Shown here: positions 15,918 through 24,119 of the stretch, one piece after another
Layout of the letters: every line of letters starts with the position of its first letter
How positions within the stretch are numbered: the stretch's first letter is position 1
Assembly (NCBI GenBank): GCA_048498315.1
Contig: JBEHYF010000001.1
Location: 53,914 to 117,913, forward strand
Length of the DNA: 64,000 bases
Source of the DNA: Actinoallomurus sp048498315
Lineage (GTDB): Bacteria > Actinomycetota > Actinomycetes > Streptosporangiales > Streptosporangiaceae
Direction: 5' to 3'
Notes under the pieces: model-generated
Seen by the model: only the letters and a program-made list of their open reading frames with translations
The model's database searches: none
What the model was told of the DNA's origin: nothing
Program-made: the position numbers and the translations under genes

Positions 15918-16429
15918 GGCTCTGCCTCCAGATCGAAGAAGTGATCTTCAATCGGGAGGGCAGGGTTCCGTTCGTTCTCGCTGTCCGTACGCGCTTGGCG
16001 TTCGGGCAGCTCCCAGGCTTGGCGCGGGCGAGGGACCGGTTCACCGCCCGTTCCCCCTCCTCAGAGGTCGGCGATTACTTCCGCTTCCTGCTTCACCGGG
16101 GCATCTCTCAGCCGCCGGATCCGAACCTCGACCGGGTTTAGGTGGATTGTTCCGGTCACTGTCAGCCGAGCCTCCTCAGCTGCCAGCGGTAGGTGTCATC
16201 CCGCGCTCACTGGCGTCGGCGCCGTCCCCTGTGATCAGAGCGCTGCCGTGACCTCCCCGTATCGTTGGCGCATCACACCTCCTTCGACGTCGGCGGCATT
16301 CTCGCCGATCACAGTACGCCGGATCGGCGAGGACAGTGGCTGCCGACTCCCTCTTCGGTGAGTGGCGCACGAAACTCCGAGCGCACCACGATGACCTGGC
16401 GATCTGTGTTCGAGTAAGCGGTCGTCAGG
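15918..16429. other. Intergenic region with no recognisable gene
   Basis: Somewhat less GC-rich than its surroundings. I found no ORF with recognisable motifs on either strand. TGTTCGAGTAAGCGGTCG near 16407 leads into repeat copy C. Confidence 0.4.
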
Positions 16430-16524
16430 TCCACTGCTAGGACCAGTGCGGTCGGCGATTTTGTCGCCTTCCCCCGCTGGTCCTTCGTCATTTCGTCCGG
16501 GGGACGGCCCCCACACCCCCGCTA
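16430..16524. repeat. Intergenic GC-hairpin repeat, copy C (shorter, diverged)
   Basis: Matches copies A and B through GGACCAGTGCGGTCGGCGA, GTCGCC and CGCTGGTCCTTCGTCAT. It has a CCGGGGGA/CCCCCACACC block instead of the two perfect GC hairpins, and TGTTCGAGTAAGCGGT precedes it. It runs into the end of the RpiB-like remnant. Confidence 0.65.
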
Positions 16525-16712
16525 TTGGCACGACCGATACGGCACGATCTCGTAGACCTCACCGGCACGACCGTCGAGATTTGCGCGACCTCTCGCGAGA
16601 ACTCCGGCCACTTGTCGCTTTCGAGGACGTCGACGTGAGCGACACTCCTGAGGTACTCCACCACGGCTTGGGTGCACTCGTTTTGATCGTCCGCGCCAAA
16701 GGCGATCCTCAT
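16488..16712 (-). pseudogene. N-terminal remnant of an RpiB/LacA-type sugar-phosphate isomerase
   Basis: The first 45 codons (RIAFGADDQNECTQAVVEYL ... WPEFSREVAQI) resemble the start of RpiB-family proteins: a beta strand, a GxD loop, then a helix. The rest of the roughly 150-residue enzyme is missing. The frame instead runs through repeat copy C and stops. A ribosome site (GGAGG) precedes ATG 16712, with an alternative ATG at 16718, so a short peptide could still be made. The repeat may mark the break that truncated the gene. The family match rests on a short stretch. Confidence 0.45.
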
Positions 16713-16938
16713 GCGCATTCCCTCCGACCTATGGTTCTGGAGCTTCGGTGGACTTCATCGGTTGCCGGATGCGGCCAAGTCCCAGATGCCGGCCGGTGGC
16801 TCCCGGCCGTTGTGGAGAAAGGAGATGGCGGGCGGGCAACGGAAACCGTGGCCCGCGGGCGTACCGTGCGGCTGGTGCCGGTGACCGGTTCTCCTGGTTC
16901 CCCTGGGCCGCGATGCCCGGCGCCGGGTCGGCGCGGAG

Positions 16939-17208
16939 TCACAGGAGAATGCTCTTGGGCTGGGGGTCTTCTTCGTCGCCCCCGAGAACCGTGTCGGCGC
17001 GGACGTCGACGTGGCAATGCGGTTGGGATCGGCGGATGTACAGGCCGCTCAGCCCGCGCGCCAGGCGGGTGAGCGGCTCGCGCGCGACCTCCGGCAGGGG
17101 GCCGGAACCCCAGCGGTCCTCCCGGCGGATCGCGATGACCACCAGGAGGACCAGACTCGCCGCGGCCACGAGCAAGAAAGCGGCGACCGCGGCCAGGAAG
17201 ACGGTCAT
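16939..17208 (-). CDS. Small single-span membrane protein, unknown function
   Basis: An 89-residue protein with one strongly hydrophobic N-terminal span (about residues 3-28), followed by IRRED and a soluble tail with no known motif. ATG 17208 is preferred over the in-frame GTG at 17217 because GGGGGAGG sits at a normal distance from it. Upstream lies CATACCAACGTTTC (17269-17282), the same 14 bases found before the GntR gene at 19692, hinting at shared control. The gene stands alone on the minus strand. Confidence 0.6.
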   Translation of the reverse strand: MTVFLAAVAAFLLVAAASLVLLVVIAIRREDRWGSGPLPEVAREPLTRLARGLSGLYIRRSQPHCHVDVRADTVLGGDEEDPQPKSILL

Positions 17209-17268
17209 TGGACGCACCTCCCCCGTGTCCTGTCAGCCCGGCATCCGTCGCCGGACTCCTGTCTGACC

Positions 17269-17282
17269 CATACCAACGTTTC
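17269..17282. promoter_or_regulatory. 14-bp motif CATACCAACGTTTC, copy 1
   Basis: Identical to 19726-19739. It lies about 60 bases upstream of the small membrane protein gene. It is a candidate binding site for one of the neighbouring GntR/UTRA regulators. Confidence 0.4.
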
Positions 17283-17444
17283 AATACGGACAAACGGGTG
17301 GTAAGGGACCTACTACCCCTTTGGTGAGACGACAGGGCGAGTGTCGGGCCGGTGACCGTCGGCTCTTGGACGGGATGAAGGGTGCGTCGGTTCCCCGCGC
17401 CGCTTCACCCCTGCCGGTTCAGCCCTGCCGGTTCGCCGCGCTGT

Positions 17445-17996
17445 TCACCCCGGCCGGTGTCCCTCATAGAGCCGGGGAGTCGGCCGTACGGCAGCGGCCC
17501 GCTGGAACAGCGCGCCCGACGGATAGTCGGGAAGCTCCCTCGTACGGACGTGCTCGAAGCCTTGCGCCCGGTAGTACGCGTGCAGGGCGCGGTTCGTGGT
17601 CCACACGTCGACCCGCACCCAGCGAGCGCCGAGCCGTGCCGCGCGCGTGCCGGCCCAGTTCAGCAGCTCGGCGCCCAGCCGATGGCCGGCGTGGTCACGC
17701 CGGACGACGAGGCGGCGGAGGTAGCAGGCGGGCTCGCCGCGCTCCCGCGCCGTCCACAGGCGGTCGTCCGGCTCCTCGTCCATCGAGACCGTGCCCACCG
17801 CGCCGGCGGGCCCCCACACCAGCCAGGTCCGCCCGGCAGCGATGGTCTCGCGCACGCGTTCGGCCCGCCCCTGGCTGTCCGGCCAGGGCTTCTCCCACTG
17901 GTCGGTGCCCTTGGTCCGCAGCCAGCGGGAGGCGTCGTCCAGCAGGCCCATGACGACGTCCTGCTCGGCGGGGGTGGCGAGCAGGACGAGGAACAC
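17445..17996 (-). CDS. GNAT-family N-acetyltransferase
   Basis: A 183-residue GNAT-fold protein that should move an acetyl group from acetyl-CoA to an amine; the substrate is unknown. The acetyl-CoA-binding motif A is visible as YLRRLVVRRDHAGHRLGAEL, followed by the motif B helix (AYYRAQGFEHVRTREL). The N-terminal TDQWEKPWP stretch is common in actinobacterial GNATs. The GTG start at 17996 lies nine bases after the stop of the GntR gene 18006-18806, so the two are probably one transcription unit and the regulator may control it. Confidence 0.88.
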   Translation of the reverse strand: MFLVLLATPAEQDVVMGLLDDASRWLRTKGTDQWEKPWPDSQGRAERVRETIAAGRTWLVWGPAGAVGTVSMDEEPDDRLWTARERGEPACYLRRLVVRRDHAGHRLGAELLNWAGTRAARLGARWVRVDVWTTNRALHAYYRAQGFEHVRTRELPDYPSGALFQRAAAVRPTPRLYEGHRPG

Positions 17997-18005
17997 CGCT
18001 CGATG

Positions 18006-18806
18006 TCAGTCGTGGTCGGAGCCAGGGAAGATCTCGTCCGCGTGGTACGCCGACACGTCACCGGTCTCGAACAGCAGGTGGTTGCGGTCGGCGGGCAGCA
18101 CGGTGTGGGTGACCCGGATCGGCCGCCGGGTCGAGTACGCCGTGCGCCACACCTCGAGCACGGGCACGGCGGGGCGGCTGTACAGGTCGAGGCCGAAGTA
18201 CTCCGCCTCCTCGGGGGTGGGTTCGCGCGCCGTGACCCGGTCGATGTAACCGACCTGGCGGTGGCCCTCCTCCGCGAGCACTTCGATCGTGCCCCGCTTG
18301 ATGTCCTCCCGCTTCATCAGGTCGGTGTCCTTGACGAGGTCCAGCGGGTAGTAGGAGGTCTCGATGGACCAGTGCTCGCCGTCGATCCGCCGCCACATCT
18401 GGCGGAACACCACGAGCGACCCCTCGGGGATCCGCAGCCGGCGGGCGACCTCGGATTTCGCGGTGTCCTTCGTGACGTACACCTGGTGGCCCGCCTTGCG
18501 GCCCTGCAGGGCGACGTCGGTGTGGTAGGAGTCGGCGTTCTCCGGCCCGCGGCCCGGCCTCTCCCGCGAGGCGAACCAGGTGAACGCGGGGAACTCCCGT
18601 ACCCGGATCGGGCGGCCCGGCTGCAGCTCGATCAGCCCGAGATTGGCCAGCTCGGCCAGCACCAACCGGATCGAGCGCACGTCGAGGTCGTACTGCTCGG
18701 CCAGCTCGAACTCGGTGGCGAGCTGGCTTCCGGGTTCGAGCTCCCCTCCCCGGATGCGCGCCGCGAGTTCGTCGGTCGCCCGCCGGATCTGCTCGGAACG
18801 AGGCAC
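18006..18806 (-). CDS. GntR-family transcriptional regulator with UTRA domain (HutC type)
   Basis: A 266-residue regulator. The N-terminal winged helix (residues 1-70: RRATDELAARIRGGELEPGS, ATEFELAEQYDLDVRSIRLV) binds DNA. The C-terminal UTRA domain (about 95-255) senses a small ligand; RQMWRRIDGEHWSIETSYYP and the VTHTVLPADRNHLLFETGD end are typical. The GTG at 18806 has GGAGGG five bases upstream and is preferred over GTG 18821. It is about 35% alike, by eye, to the next regulator (18913-19692), including the late GDVS stretch, so the two may have arisen by duplication. A GNAT gene follows in the same unit. Confidence 0.9.
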   Translation of the reverse strand: MPRSEQIRRATDELAARIRGGELEPGSQLATEFELAEQYDLDVRSIRLVLAELANLGLIELQPGRPIRVREFPAFTWFASRERPGRGPENADSYHTDVALQGRKAGHQVYVTKDTAKSEVARRLRIPEGSLVVFRQMWRRIDGEHWSIETSYYPLDLVKDTDLMKREDIKRGTIEVLAEEGHRQVGYIDRVTAREPTPEEAEYFGLDLYSRPAVPVLEVWRTAYSTRRPIRVTHTVLPADRNHLLFETGDVSAYHADEIFPGSDHD

Positions 18807-18912
18807 GTGACCCTCCTTCACCGGGACCGGCCGGGATGCTGCGGGGGTGATCGGCTCGCAGAGCCTTCATACCGCGCGGCGTCGGCGGTGTCATCCCCGC
18901 CCGGCCCCGCCG

Positions 18913-19692
18913 TTACTTGTCGCCAGGTGATGCGATCTGGGGTGATACGTCGCCGACGGTATAGACCAGGTGGAACAGGTCCGTGGGAAAGATCGTGTGG
19001 GTCAGCCGGATGGGCCGCTCCGCCGAGTTCGCCGTGCGGAACAACTCCATCACCGGCACGCCCTGGCCGAGCCCCAACGCCTCGATCTCCTGCGGCACGG
19101 GCATCCGCGCCACGAGCTGGTCGCGGTATCCGACCTGCTCGTGCCCGAGCTCGGCGAGGTAGGCGACGGTGCCCTGCTCGATGTCCTGCTGCCGGGTCAG
19201 CGCCGTGTTGAGGGCGATGTCCAGCGGATAGTACGAGCGCTGGATCAGCGCCGGCTCCCCGTCGACATAGCGGGTGACCTCGCGCAGCACGACCAGGTCC
19301 TCGGTCTCGATGCGGAGCCGCTCGGCGATGCCGGACGTGGCCGGCAGCACCCGCATGGTGAGCGGGCTCCAGCCTGGCGTGCGCTGCTGCGCCTCGATCT
19401 CCGACCGGTACGCCGGGTCGCGCTCGCTGCCGGGGCCGTCCACGCCGAGCGTGAACGTCAGCACCGACCGCGTCCGTACGAACGTGCCCCGGCCCGGCTG
19501 GGAGACGATGCGGCCCTCGTTGGCCAGGAGGCTGAGCGCGAGCCGCACGGTGTTGCGGGACACGCCGTACATCTCCATGAGCTCGGGCTCAGAGGGCAAC
19601 TGGTCGCCGGGCTTGTACGTCCGTGCGTCGATCTTGGCGCGGAGGTCATCGGCGATCCGCCGGTATCGGGGGCCCTGCGATCGCTCTACCAC
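18913..19692 (-). CDS. GntR-family transcriptional regulator with UTRA domain (HutC type)
   Basis: A 259-residue regulator with a canonical winged helix (YRRIADDLRAKIDARTYKPG, QLPSEPELMEMYGVSRNTVR, GRIVSQPGRGTFV) and a UTRA ligand domain (about 95-250, LREVTRYVDGEPALIQRSYY). It begins with GTG at 19692. The promoter region contains CATACCAACGTTTC (19726-19739), shared with the region upstream of the small membrane protein at 17208, and GTAT-N6-ATAC beside it; either could be its operator. It is followed by a second, related GntR gene on the same strand with a 106-base gap. Confidence 0.9.
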   Translation of the reverse strand: MVERSQGPRYRRIADDLRAKIDARTYKPGDQLPSEPELMEMYGVSRNTVRLALSLLANEGRIVSQPGRGTFVRTRSVLTFTLGVDGPGSERDPAYRSEIEAQQRTPGWSPLTMRVLPATSGIAERLRIETEDLVVLREVTRYVDGEPALIQRSYYPLDIALNTALTRQQDIEQGTVAYLAELGHEQVGYRDQLVARMPVPQEIEALGLGQGVPVMELFRTANSAERPIRLTHTIFPTDLFHLVYTVGDVSPQIASPGDK

Positions 19693-20053
19693 GTCTACGG
19701 TCTCCCACGTCCAGGCGTATCAAAACATACCAACGTTTCCTATCATCCTATTGACAGCGCCCGGGTCCCGGCAGCACGCTGATGCTCGCCTTCGGCGGGA
19801 GCCCCCGCCGAGGGTGCGAACCGGGCCGGGCGCCGGCCGGCGGGACGGTTCGTCATGCCGTCCATCCGCCGGCGCCGCTAATTCGCTGTGAAATCGTCAT
19901 TCGCGCTGTGGTTTCCGGTTAACGGATTCCGCTCATGTAATGTATGAGCGCCGAAAGCGTTCTCGCGGCGAAAGCAGAACACGTCCGTTGGTCGCTTTCT
20001 GCCTTCTCGGCGAAAATCATGAAATCCTGCAAACAGTATCAACGGAGCGAACA
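19693..20053. other. AT-richer intergenic region with divergent promoters
   Basis: Contains the GntR-side motif at 19726-19739. On the plus-strand side there is a 7-bp inverted repeat CGCTCAT-GTAATGT-ATGAGCG (19930-19950) whose loop carries a TAATGT that could be a -10 box. Base composition from 19,880 to 20,050 is clearly lower in GC than the surroundings. Confidence 0.45.
19726..19739. promoter_or_regulatory. 14-bp motif CATACCAACGTTTC, copy 2
   Basis: Identical to 17269-17282. It lies 34-47 bases upstream of the GntR gene starting at 19692, a plausible place for an autoregulatory operator. Confidence 0.4.
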
Positions 20054-20494
20054 ATGAATAGAATTCCGGAGCCGGGGACGCTCGCCTGGGTGGAGCTTCC
20101 CGCGCACTACGTCGCGGCCACCCGTGCCGCCCTCGCCGCCGCGGGGATCGCCGTCTCCGCCTCATGGATCGACCCCATGGACCCGCGCGACGCCACGATC
20201 GTGGCGGCGGCATCGGTCACCGGGGTGCCGCTCGCCCTGGTCTGGGACGAGTGCAGCGGCTGGCGGTACGGCCGGTTCGTCAGCGGCCGTAAAGGCGTCC
20301 GAACCGTCCTGCGCGAGGAGCGCAGCTTCGGTGGCGAGCTCCTTCCCGAGCCGGAGATGGTCGCGGCGGCGGTCCGCTGCGTCCTCGACGGCACGCCGAT
20401 CGGCAGCCCCGAGCGGCCGTTCTTCCGCCACTTCGACGACCTCGGCGACGGTACGGACGAGCGCCTGGCCGCCTACGCCGCCGCGCTGGTCTGA
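20054..20494 (+). CDS. DUF6292-like small protein
   Basis: A 146-residue soluble protein. The pattern DPMDPRDATI ... LALVWDECSGWRYGRFVSGR ... RTVLREERSFGGELLPEPEM matches a family of actinobacterial hypothetical proteins I know as DUF6292 (named from memory). These are often found near regulators or integrative elements; no activity is known. The ATG at 20054 has GGAGCGA upstream. The region before it is unusually AT-rich and holds an inverted repeat with a possible -10 box. A very long hairpin follows the gene. Confidence 0.72.
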   Translation: MNRIPEPGTLAWVELPAHYVAATRAALAAAGIAVSASWIDPMDPRDATIVAAASVTGVPLALVWDECSGWRYGRFVSGRKGVRTVLREERSFGGELLPEPEMVAAAVRCVLDGTPIGSPERPFFRHFDDLGDGTDERLAAYAAALV

Positions 20495-20509
20495 CCCGAC
20501 CGGTGATCC

Positions 20510-20548
20510 GTCCGCCCGCCGGCCCGGCGTCCGGGCCGGCGGGCGGAC
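20510..20548 (+). terminator. Perfect 18-bp hairpin behind the DUF6292-like gene
   Basis: Bases 20510-20527 pair perfectly with 20531-20548 across a CGT loop, 15 bases after the stop codon. It is entirely G/C-rich and has no T-tail. Confidence 0.65.
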
Positions 20549-20868
20549 GCGTCGTCGTCGATCCCGCGTGTCGATCCGGTGACCCGGACACCGGGCGCAC
20601 CCCGTTTCGCATCACGGTCCCGCACCCGTTCCGCGCCCCGTGAGTCCGCGCACCGGGCTCGGTGCCGTCCGATGGTCTGCGTGCGGGTGGTCGGCCGAAC
20701 CCGGGCGATCCGCGCGTCGGCCGCTTCGGCTACCTCCCGTGATCCAGGGGCCGCGCTTTCCAGGCGCCGGGCGATCCAGGCGCCGGGCGATCCAGGTGCC
20801 GGGCGGTCCCGAGGTCTCCTGCGGACCGGATGCGGTTGGGGGCGGCATACGTGGGGAAATGCCTGGTC
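20549..20868. other. 320-base region upstream of the photolyase gene
   Basis: No gene recognised. It includes the 16-bp tandem repeat at 20760-20807 and whatever promoter drives the photolyase operon. Confidence 0.4.
20760..20807. repeat. Three tandem 16-bp units
   Basis: CCAGGCGCCGGGCGAT occurs twice exactly, then CCAGGTGCCGGGCGGT. It lies about 60 bases upstream of the photolyase start. Confidence 0.85.
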
Positions 20869-22245
20869 ATGGGGGTGGCAATCGGGCTGTTCACCGCCGA
20901 CCTCCGGATCCGGGACAACCCGGTTCTGGGCGGCGCGCTGGACGCGGCCGAGCACGTCGTCCCGCTGTTCGTGCTGGACGACGGCGTGCGTGCCGCGGGT
21001 TTCCTGACGCCGAACCGCGCCGCATTCCTCGCCGGCTGCCTGGCCGATCTCGACTCCGCTCTGCGGGCGCGCGGCGGCCGGTTCGTCGTCCGCCGTGGCG
21101 ACGTCGTCCGCGAGGTGTGCCGGGTGGCCGACGAGACGAATGCGGCCGAGGTCCACGTCGCCCGTGACGTCAGCGCGTACGCGCAGCGGCGCGAGGAGCG
21201 GCTGCGCACCGCCCTCGCCGCGGCCCGCCGGCGCCTGCGCGTGCACGGCGACGCGATCAGCGCGGTCGCCCCCGGCGCGATCACGCCGTCCGGCAGGGGA
21301 CACTTCGCCGTGTTCGGCGCCTACTTCCGGCGGTGGAGCGGCGTGCCCATGCGCGAGCCGCTGGACGCGCCGGACAAGGTGCGGGTGCCGCCGGTCGACG
21401 GCGACCGGCCCGAGCCGATCGCGGTGCACGGCCCGCGGTCGCCCGGGCTGCCCCCGGGCGGCGAGGAGGAGGGACGCCGGCGCGCCGCCGCATGGCTGGC
21501 CGGACCGGTTGAACGGTACGCGGGCCTGCACGATGACCTGGCCGCGGACGGCACGTCCCGCCTGTCGCCGTACCTGCACTTCGGCTGCCTGTCCGCGGCG
21601 GAGCTGGCGGGGCGGGCGCGGGCGGCCGGCGGGGCCGGCGCGGACGCGTTCGTCCGGCAGCTCGCCTGGCGCGACTTCCACCGGCAGCTGCTGGCGGACC
21701 GGCCGCGTGCCGCCTGGGCGGACTACCGGCCGCGCGGCGACCGGTGGCGCGACGACGAGGAGGCGGCCGCGGCGTGGCGGGAGGGCCGGACCGGCTACCC
21801 GCTGGTCGACGCGGCGATGCGCCAGCTCGCCGCCGAGGGCTGGATGCACAATCGGGCCCGGCTGATCGCCGCGAGCTTCCTCACCAAGACCCTGTACGTG
21901 GACTGGCGCGCCGGCGCCCGGCACTTCCTGTCCCTGCTCGTCGACGGCGACGTGGCCAGCAACCAGCTCAACTGGCAGTGGGTGGCCGGCACCGGCGCCG
22001 CCACCCGCCCGAACCAGGTGCTCAACCCGCTGGTCCAGGCGCGGCGGTTCGACCCGCGCGGCGACTACGTTCGCCGGTGGGTGCCGGAGCTCGCGCAGGT
22101 GGCGGGCGCCGCCGTACATCGCCCGTGGCTGCTGCCGCCGGACGTCCGCCGGCGCCTCGACTACCCGGACCCCGTCGTCGACCTGGCCGAGGGCCTCGCC
22201 CGGTTCCGCGCCGCCCGGGCCCGCGACGCCCGGGCCCGGCGGTGA
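20869..22245 (+). CDS. phr: Deoxyribodipyrimidine photolyase
   Basis: Repairs cyclobutane pyrimidine dimers using blue light and FAD. The 458-residue protein has the N-terminal Rossmann antenna domain (LFTADLRIRDNPVL) and the C-terminal helical FAD domain. Photolyase motifs there are RLSPYLHFGCLS, RQLAWRDFHRQL, GYPLVDAAMRQLAAEGWMHN and DVASNQLNWQWVAGTG. ATG 20869 gives the usual MxxxLFTxDLR start; the ATG at 20830 adds 13 residues and has no better ribosome site. The stop overlaps the GTG of the next gene by four bases, so the two are translationally coupled. Confidence 0.95.
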   Translation: MGVAIGLFTADLRIRDNPVLGGALDAAEHVVPLFVLDDGVRAAGFLTPNRAAFLAGCLADLDSALRARGGRFVVRRGDVVREVCRVADETNAAEVHVARDVSAYAQRREERLRTALAAARRRLRVHGDAISAVAPGAITPSGRGHFAVFGAYFRRWSGVPMREPLDAPDKVRVPPVDGDRPEPIAVHGPRSPGLPPGGEEEGRRRAAAWLAGPVERYAGLHDDLAADGTSRLSPYLHFGCLSAAELAGRARAAGGAGADAFVRQLAWRDFHRQLLADRPRAAWADYRPRGDRWRDDEEAAAAWREGRTGYPLVDAAMRQLAAEGWMHNRARLIAASFLTKTLYVDWRAGARHFLSLLVDGDVASNQLNWQWVAGTGAATRPNQVLNPLVQARRFDPRGDYVRRWVPELAQVAGAAVHRPWLLPPDVRRRLDYPDPVVDLAEGLARFRAARARDARARR

Positions 22246-23786
22246 ACGGCCCGGGCGGCCCGGCCGCGCGGTACGGGCCGGAGACGTACGGACGGGCGCC
22301 GCTCTGCCTGGTCACCGGGGCGACCGGGTACGTCGGCGGACGGCTGACGCCGCAACTGCTCGACGCCGGATACCGAGTCCGCTGCCTGGCCCGGTCGCCG
22401 GAACGGCTGCGCGGCCACACGTGGGCGGACCGGGTCGACGTCGCCCGCGCCGACGTGTCCGACCCGGTCGCGGTCCGCCGCGCCCTCGACGAGGTAGACG
22501 TCGCCTACTACCTGGTGCACGGGTTGGGCGGCGGGCACGGGTTCGCCGAGAGCGACCGGCGGGCGGCGCGGACGTTCGCGGCGGCGGCGCGAGACGCGGG
22601 CGTGCGCCGGATCGTCTACCTCGGCGGTCTCGGCCCGGCCAGGGGAGACGGCCGCATGTCGGAGCACCTGCAGTCCCGCGCCGAGGTCGGGGAGATCCTG
22701 CTGACCTCCGGCGTGCCCACCGCCGTGCTGCGGGCCGCCGTGGTCATCGGCTCGGGGTCGGTGTCGTTCGAGATGATGCGGTACCTGACCGAGCGGCTGC
22801 CGGTGATGACCACGCCCCGCTGGGTGCGCACCCGGATCCAGCCGATCGCCATCCGCGACGTCCTGCACTACCTCGTCGGCTGCGCCACGCTGCCGGACGA
22901 GGTGAACCGCGCCTTCGACATCGGCGGCCCGGACGTGCTGACGTACGAGGGCATGATGCGGCGGTACGCGGCGGTCGCCGGGCTGCCGCGGCGGTTGATC
23001 GTGCCGGTGCCGGTGCTGTCGCCCGGTCTGTCGAGCCTGTGGGTCGGGCTGGTCACGCCGGTTCCGGGGCGGATCGCCCGGCCGCTGGTCGAGTCTCTCC
23101 GGCACGAGGTGGTCTGCCACGAGCACGACATCGCCCGGTACGTTCCGGACCCGCCGGGCGGGCCGACCGGGTTCGATGAGGCGGTGCGCCTCGCGCTGCG
23201 CCGGATCAAGGATGCGGACGTGGCCACCCGCTGGACGTCCGCCTCGGTGCCGGGCGCGCCCAGCGACCCGCTGCCGACCGACCCGGACTGGGGCGGCGGC
23301 AGCCTGTACACCGACGTGCGCGAGACGCCGGTCGCGGCCTCGCCGGACGCGTTGTGGCGGGTCATCGAGGGCATCGGCGGGGAGTCCGGGTGGTACTCCT
23401 GGCCGCTCGCCTGGCGCATCAGGGGCCTGCTCGACCTCCTCTCCGGCGGCGTCGGGCTGCGCCGCGGCCGGCGCGACCCGGGGCGGCTGCGCGCCGGCGA
23501 CGCGCTGGACTTCTGGCGGGTCGAGGAGGTGAAGCCGGGGCGCCTGCTGCGCCTGCGCGCCGAGATGCGGCTGCCGGGTCTCGCCTGGCTCGACCTGTCC
23601 GTCGAGAAGCGGGACGGGCGGACCTGGTACCGGCAGCGAGCGCTGTTCCACCCGCGCGGGTTGCTCGGCCACCTGTACTGGTGGGCGGTCCGGCCGTTCC
23701 ACCGGATCGTCTTCGGCGGCATGCGGCGCAACGTCCGAGACGCGGCCGAGCGCACCGCCCGGACCGGCACCCCGCACCGTGTGTAG
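22242..23786 (+). CDS. SDR-type NAD(P)-binding protein fused to a DUF2867 domain
   Basis: A 514-residue two-part protein. Residues 15-240 form an atypical short-chain dehydrogenase/NmrA-like Rossmann domain with VTGATGYVGGRL as the dinucleotide-binding motif. The C-terminal part (about 345-505) is DUF2867, an START-like cavity domain (WYSWPLAWRIRGLLDLLSGG ... RRGRRDPGRLRAGDALDFWR). The GTG start overlaps the photolyase stop. Similar proteins often sit next to photolyase in actinobacteria, so a role in light or redox stress is possible, but the substrate is unknown. Confidence 0.9.
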   Translation: MNGPGGPAARYGPETYGRAPLCLVTGATGYVGGRLTPQLLDAGYRVRCLARSPERLRGHTWADRVDVARADVSDPVAVRRALDEVDVAYYLVHGLGGGHGFAESDRRAARTFAAAARDAGVRRIVYLGGLGPARGDGRMSEHLQSRAEVGEILLTSGVPTAVLRAAVVIGSGSVSFEMMRYLTERLPVMTTPRWVRTRIQPIAIRDVLHYLVGCATLPDEVNRAFDIGGPDVLTYEGMMRRYAAVAGLPRRLIVPVPVLSPGLSSLWVGLVTPVPGRIARPLVESLRHEVVCHEHDIARYVPDPPGGPTGFDEAVRLALRRIKDADVATRWTSASVPGAPSDPLPTDPDWGGGSLYTDVRETPVAASPDALWRVIEGIGGESGWYSWPLAWRIRGLLDLLSGGVGLRRGRRDPGRLRAGDALDFWRVEEVKPGRLLRLRAEMRLPGLAWLDLSVEKRDGRTWYRQRALFHPRGLLGHLYWWAVRPFHRIVFGGMRRNVRDAAERTARTGTPHRV

Positions 23787-24119
23787 CGCGGCTCACCGGA
23801 CCCCGCACGCGAGCGAGCGTCGCCCCGGGTTCCGCACGGCGCATGGCGGGCGGGGCACGCCTTCCGCTTCGTCCCCGGAAGCGGCGGGGCGCGGCGGGCG
23901 TACGGGGCGGGGCGGCGAGGCACGCCGGGGGCCGGTGCGCGCGGTTCGGAGCGCCGGCCCGCACTCCGTGCCGCACGCGTGCGGAGGGCGCTGTGCTGTG
24001 CGACCTGCACTGTAGGTGGCCTGCCGTTGTGCAAAGTGCCTATTTCGTCCATCTTTTACGGAATTTAAGGTCGCCGCATCGGGGACTCGGTCCGGTGAGG
24101 AAACGAAGCGGAGGACCCC
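23787..24119. other. 333-base region upstream of the permease gene
   Basis: No gene recognised. The last 120 bases become much less GC-rich (about 24,000-24,075) and include TTGTGC and CATCTT with 17 bases between, a possible promoter for the hydantoin cluster. GGAGG lies just before the ATG at 24120. Confidence 0.4.

Noticed and set aside
13133..16524. Possible CRISPR array from the repeated hairpins
   Set aside because: Only three copies, about 1-2 kb apart, with internal palindromes and genes between; no regular spacers or cas genes.
23787..24020. Plus-strand ORFs in the GC-rich region before the permease gene
   Set aside because: No start signal or motif; the composition is generic Arg/Gly/Ala as in other shadows.
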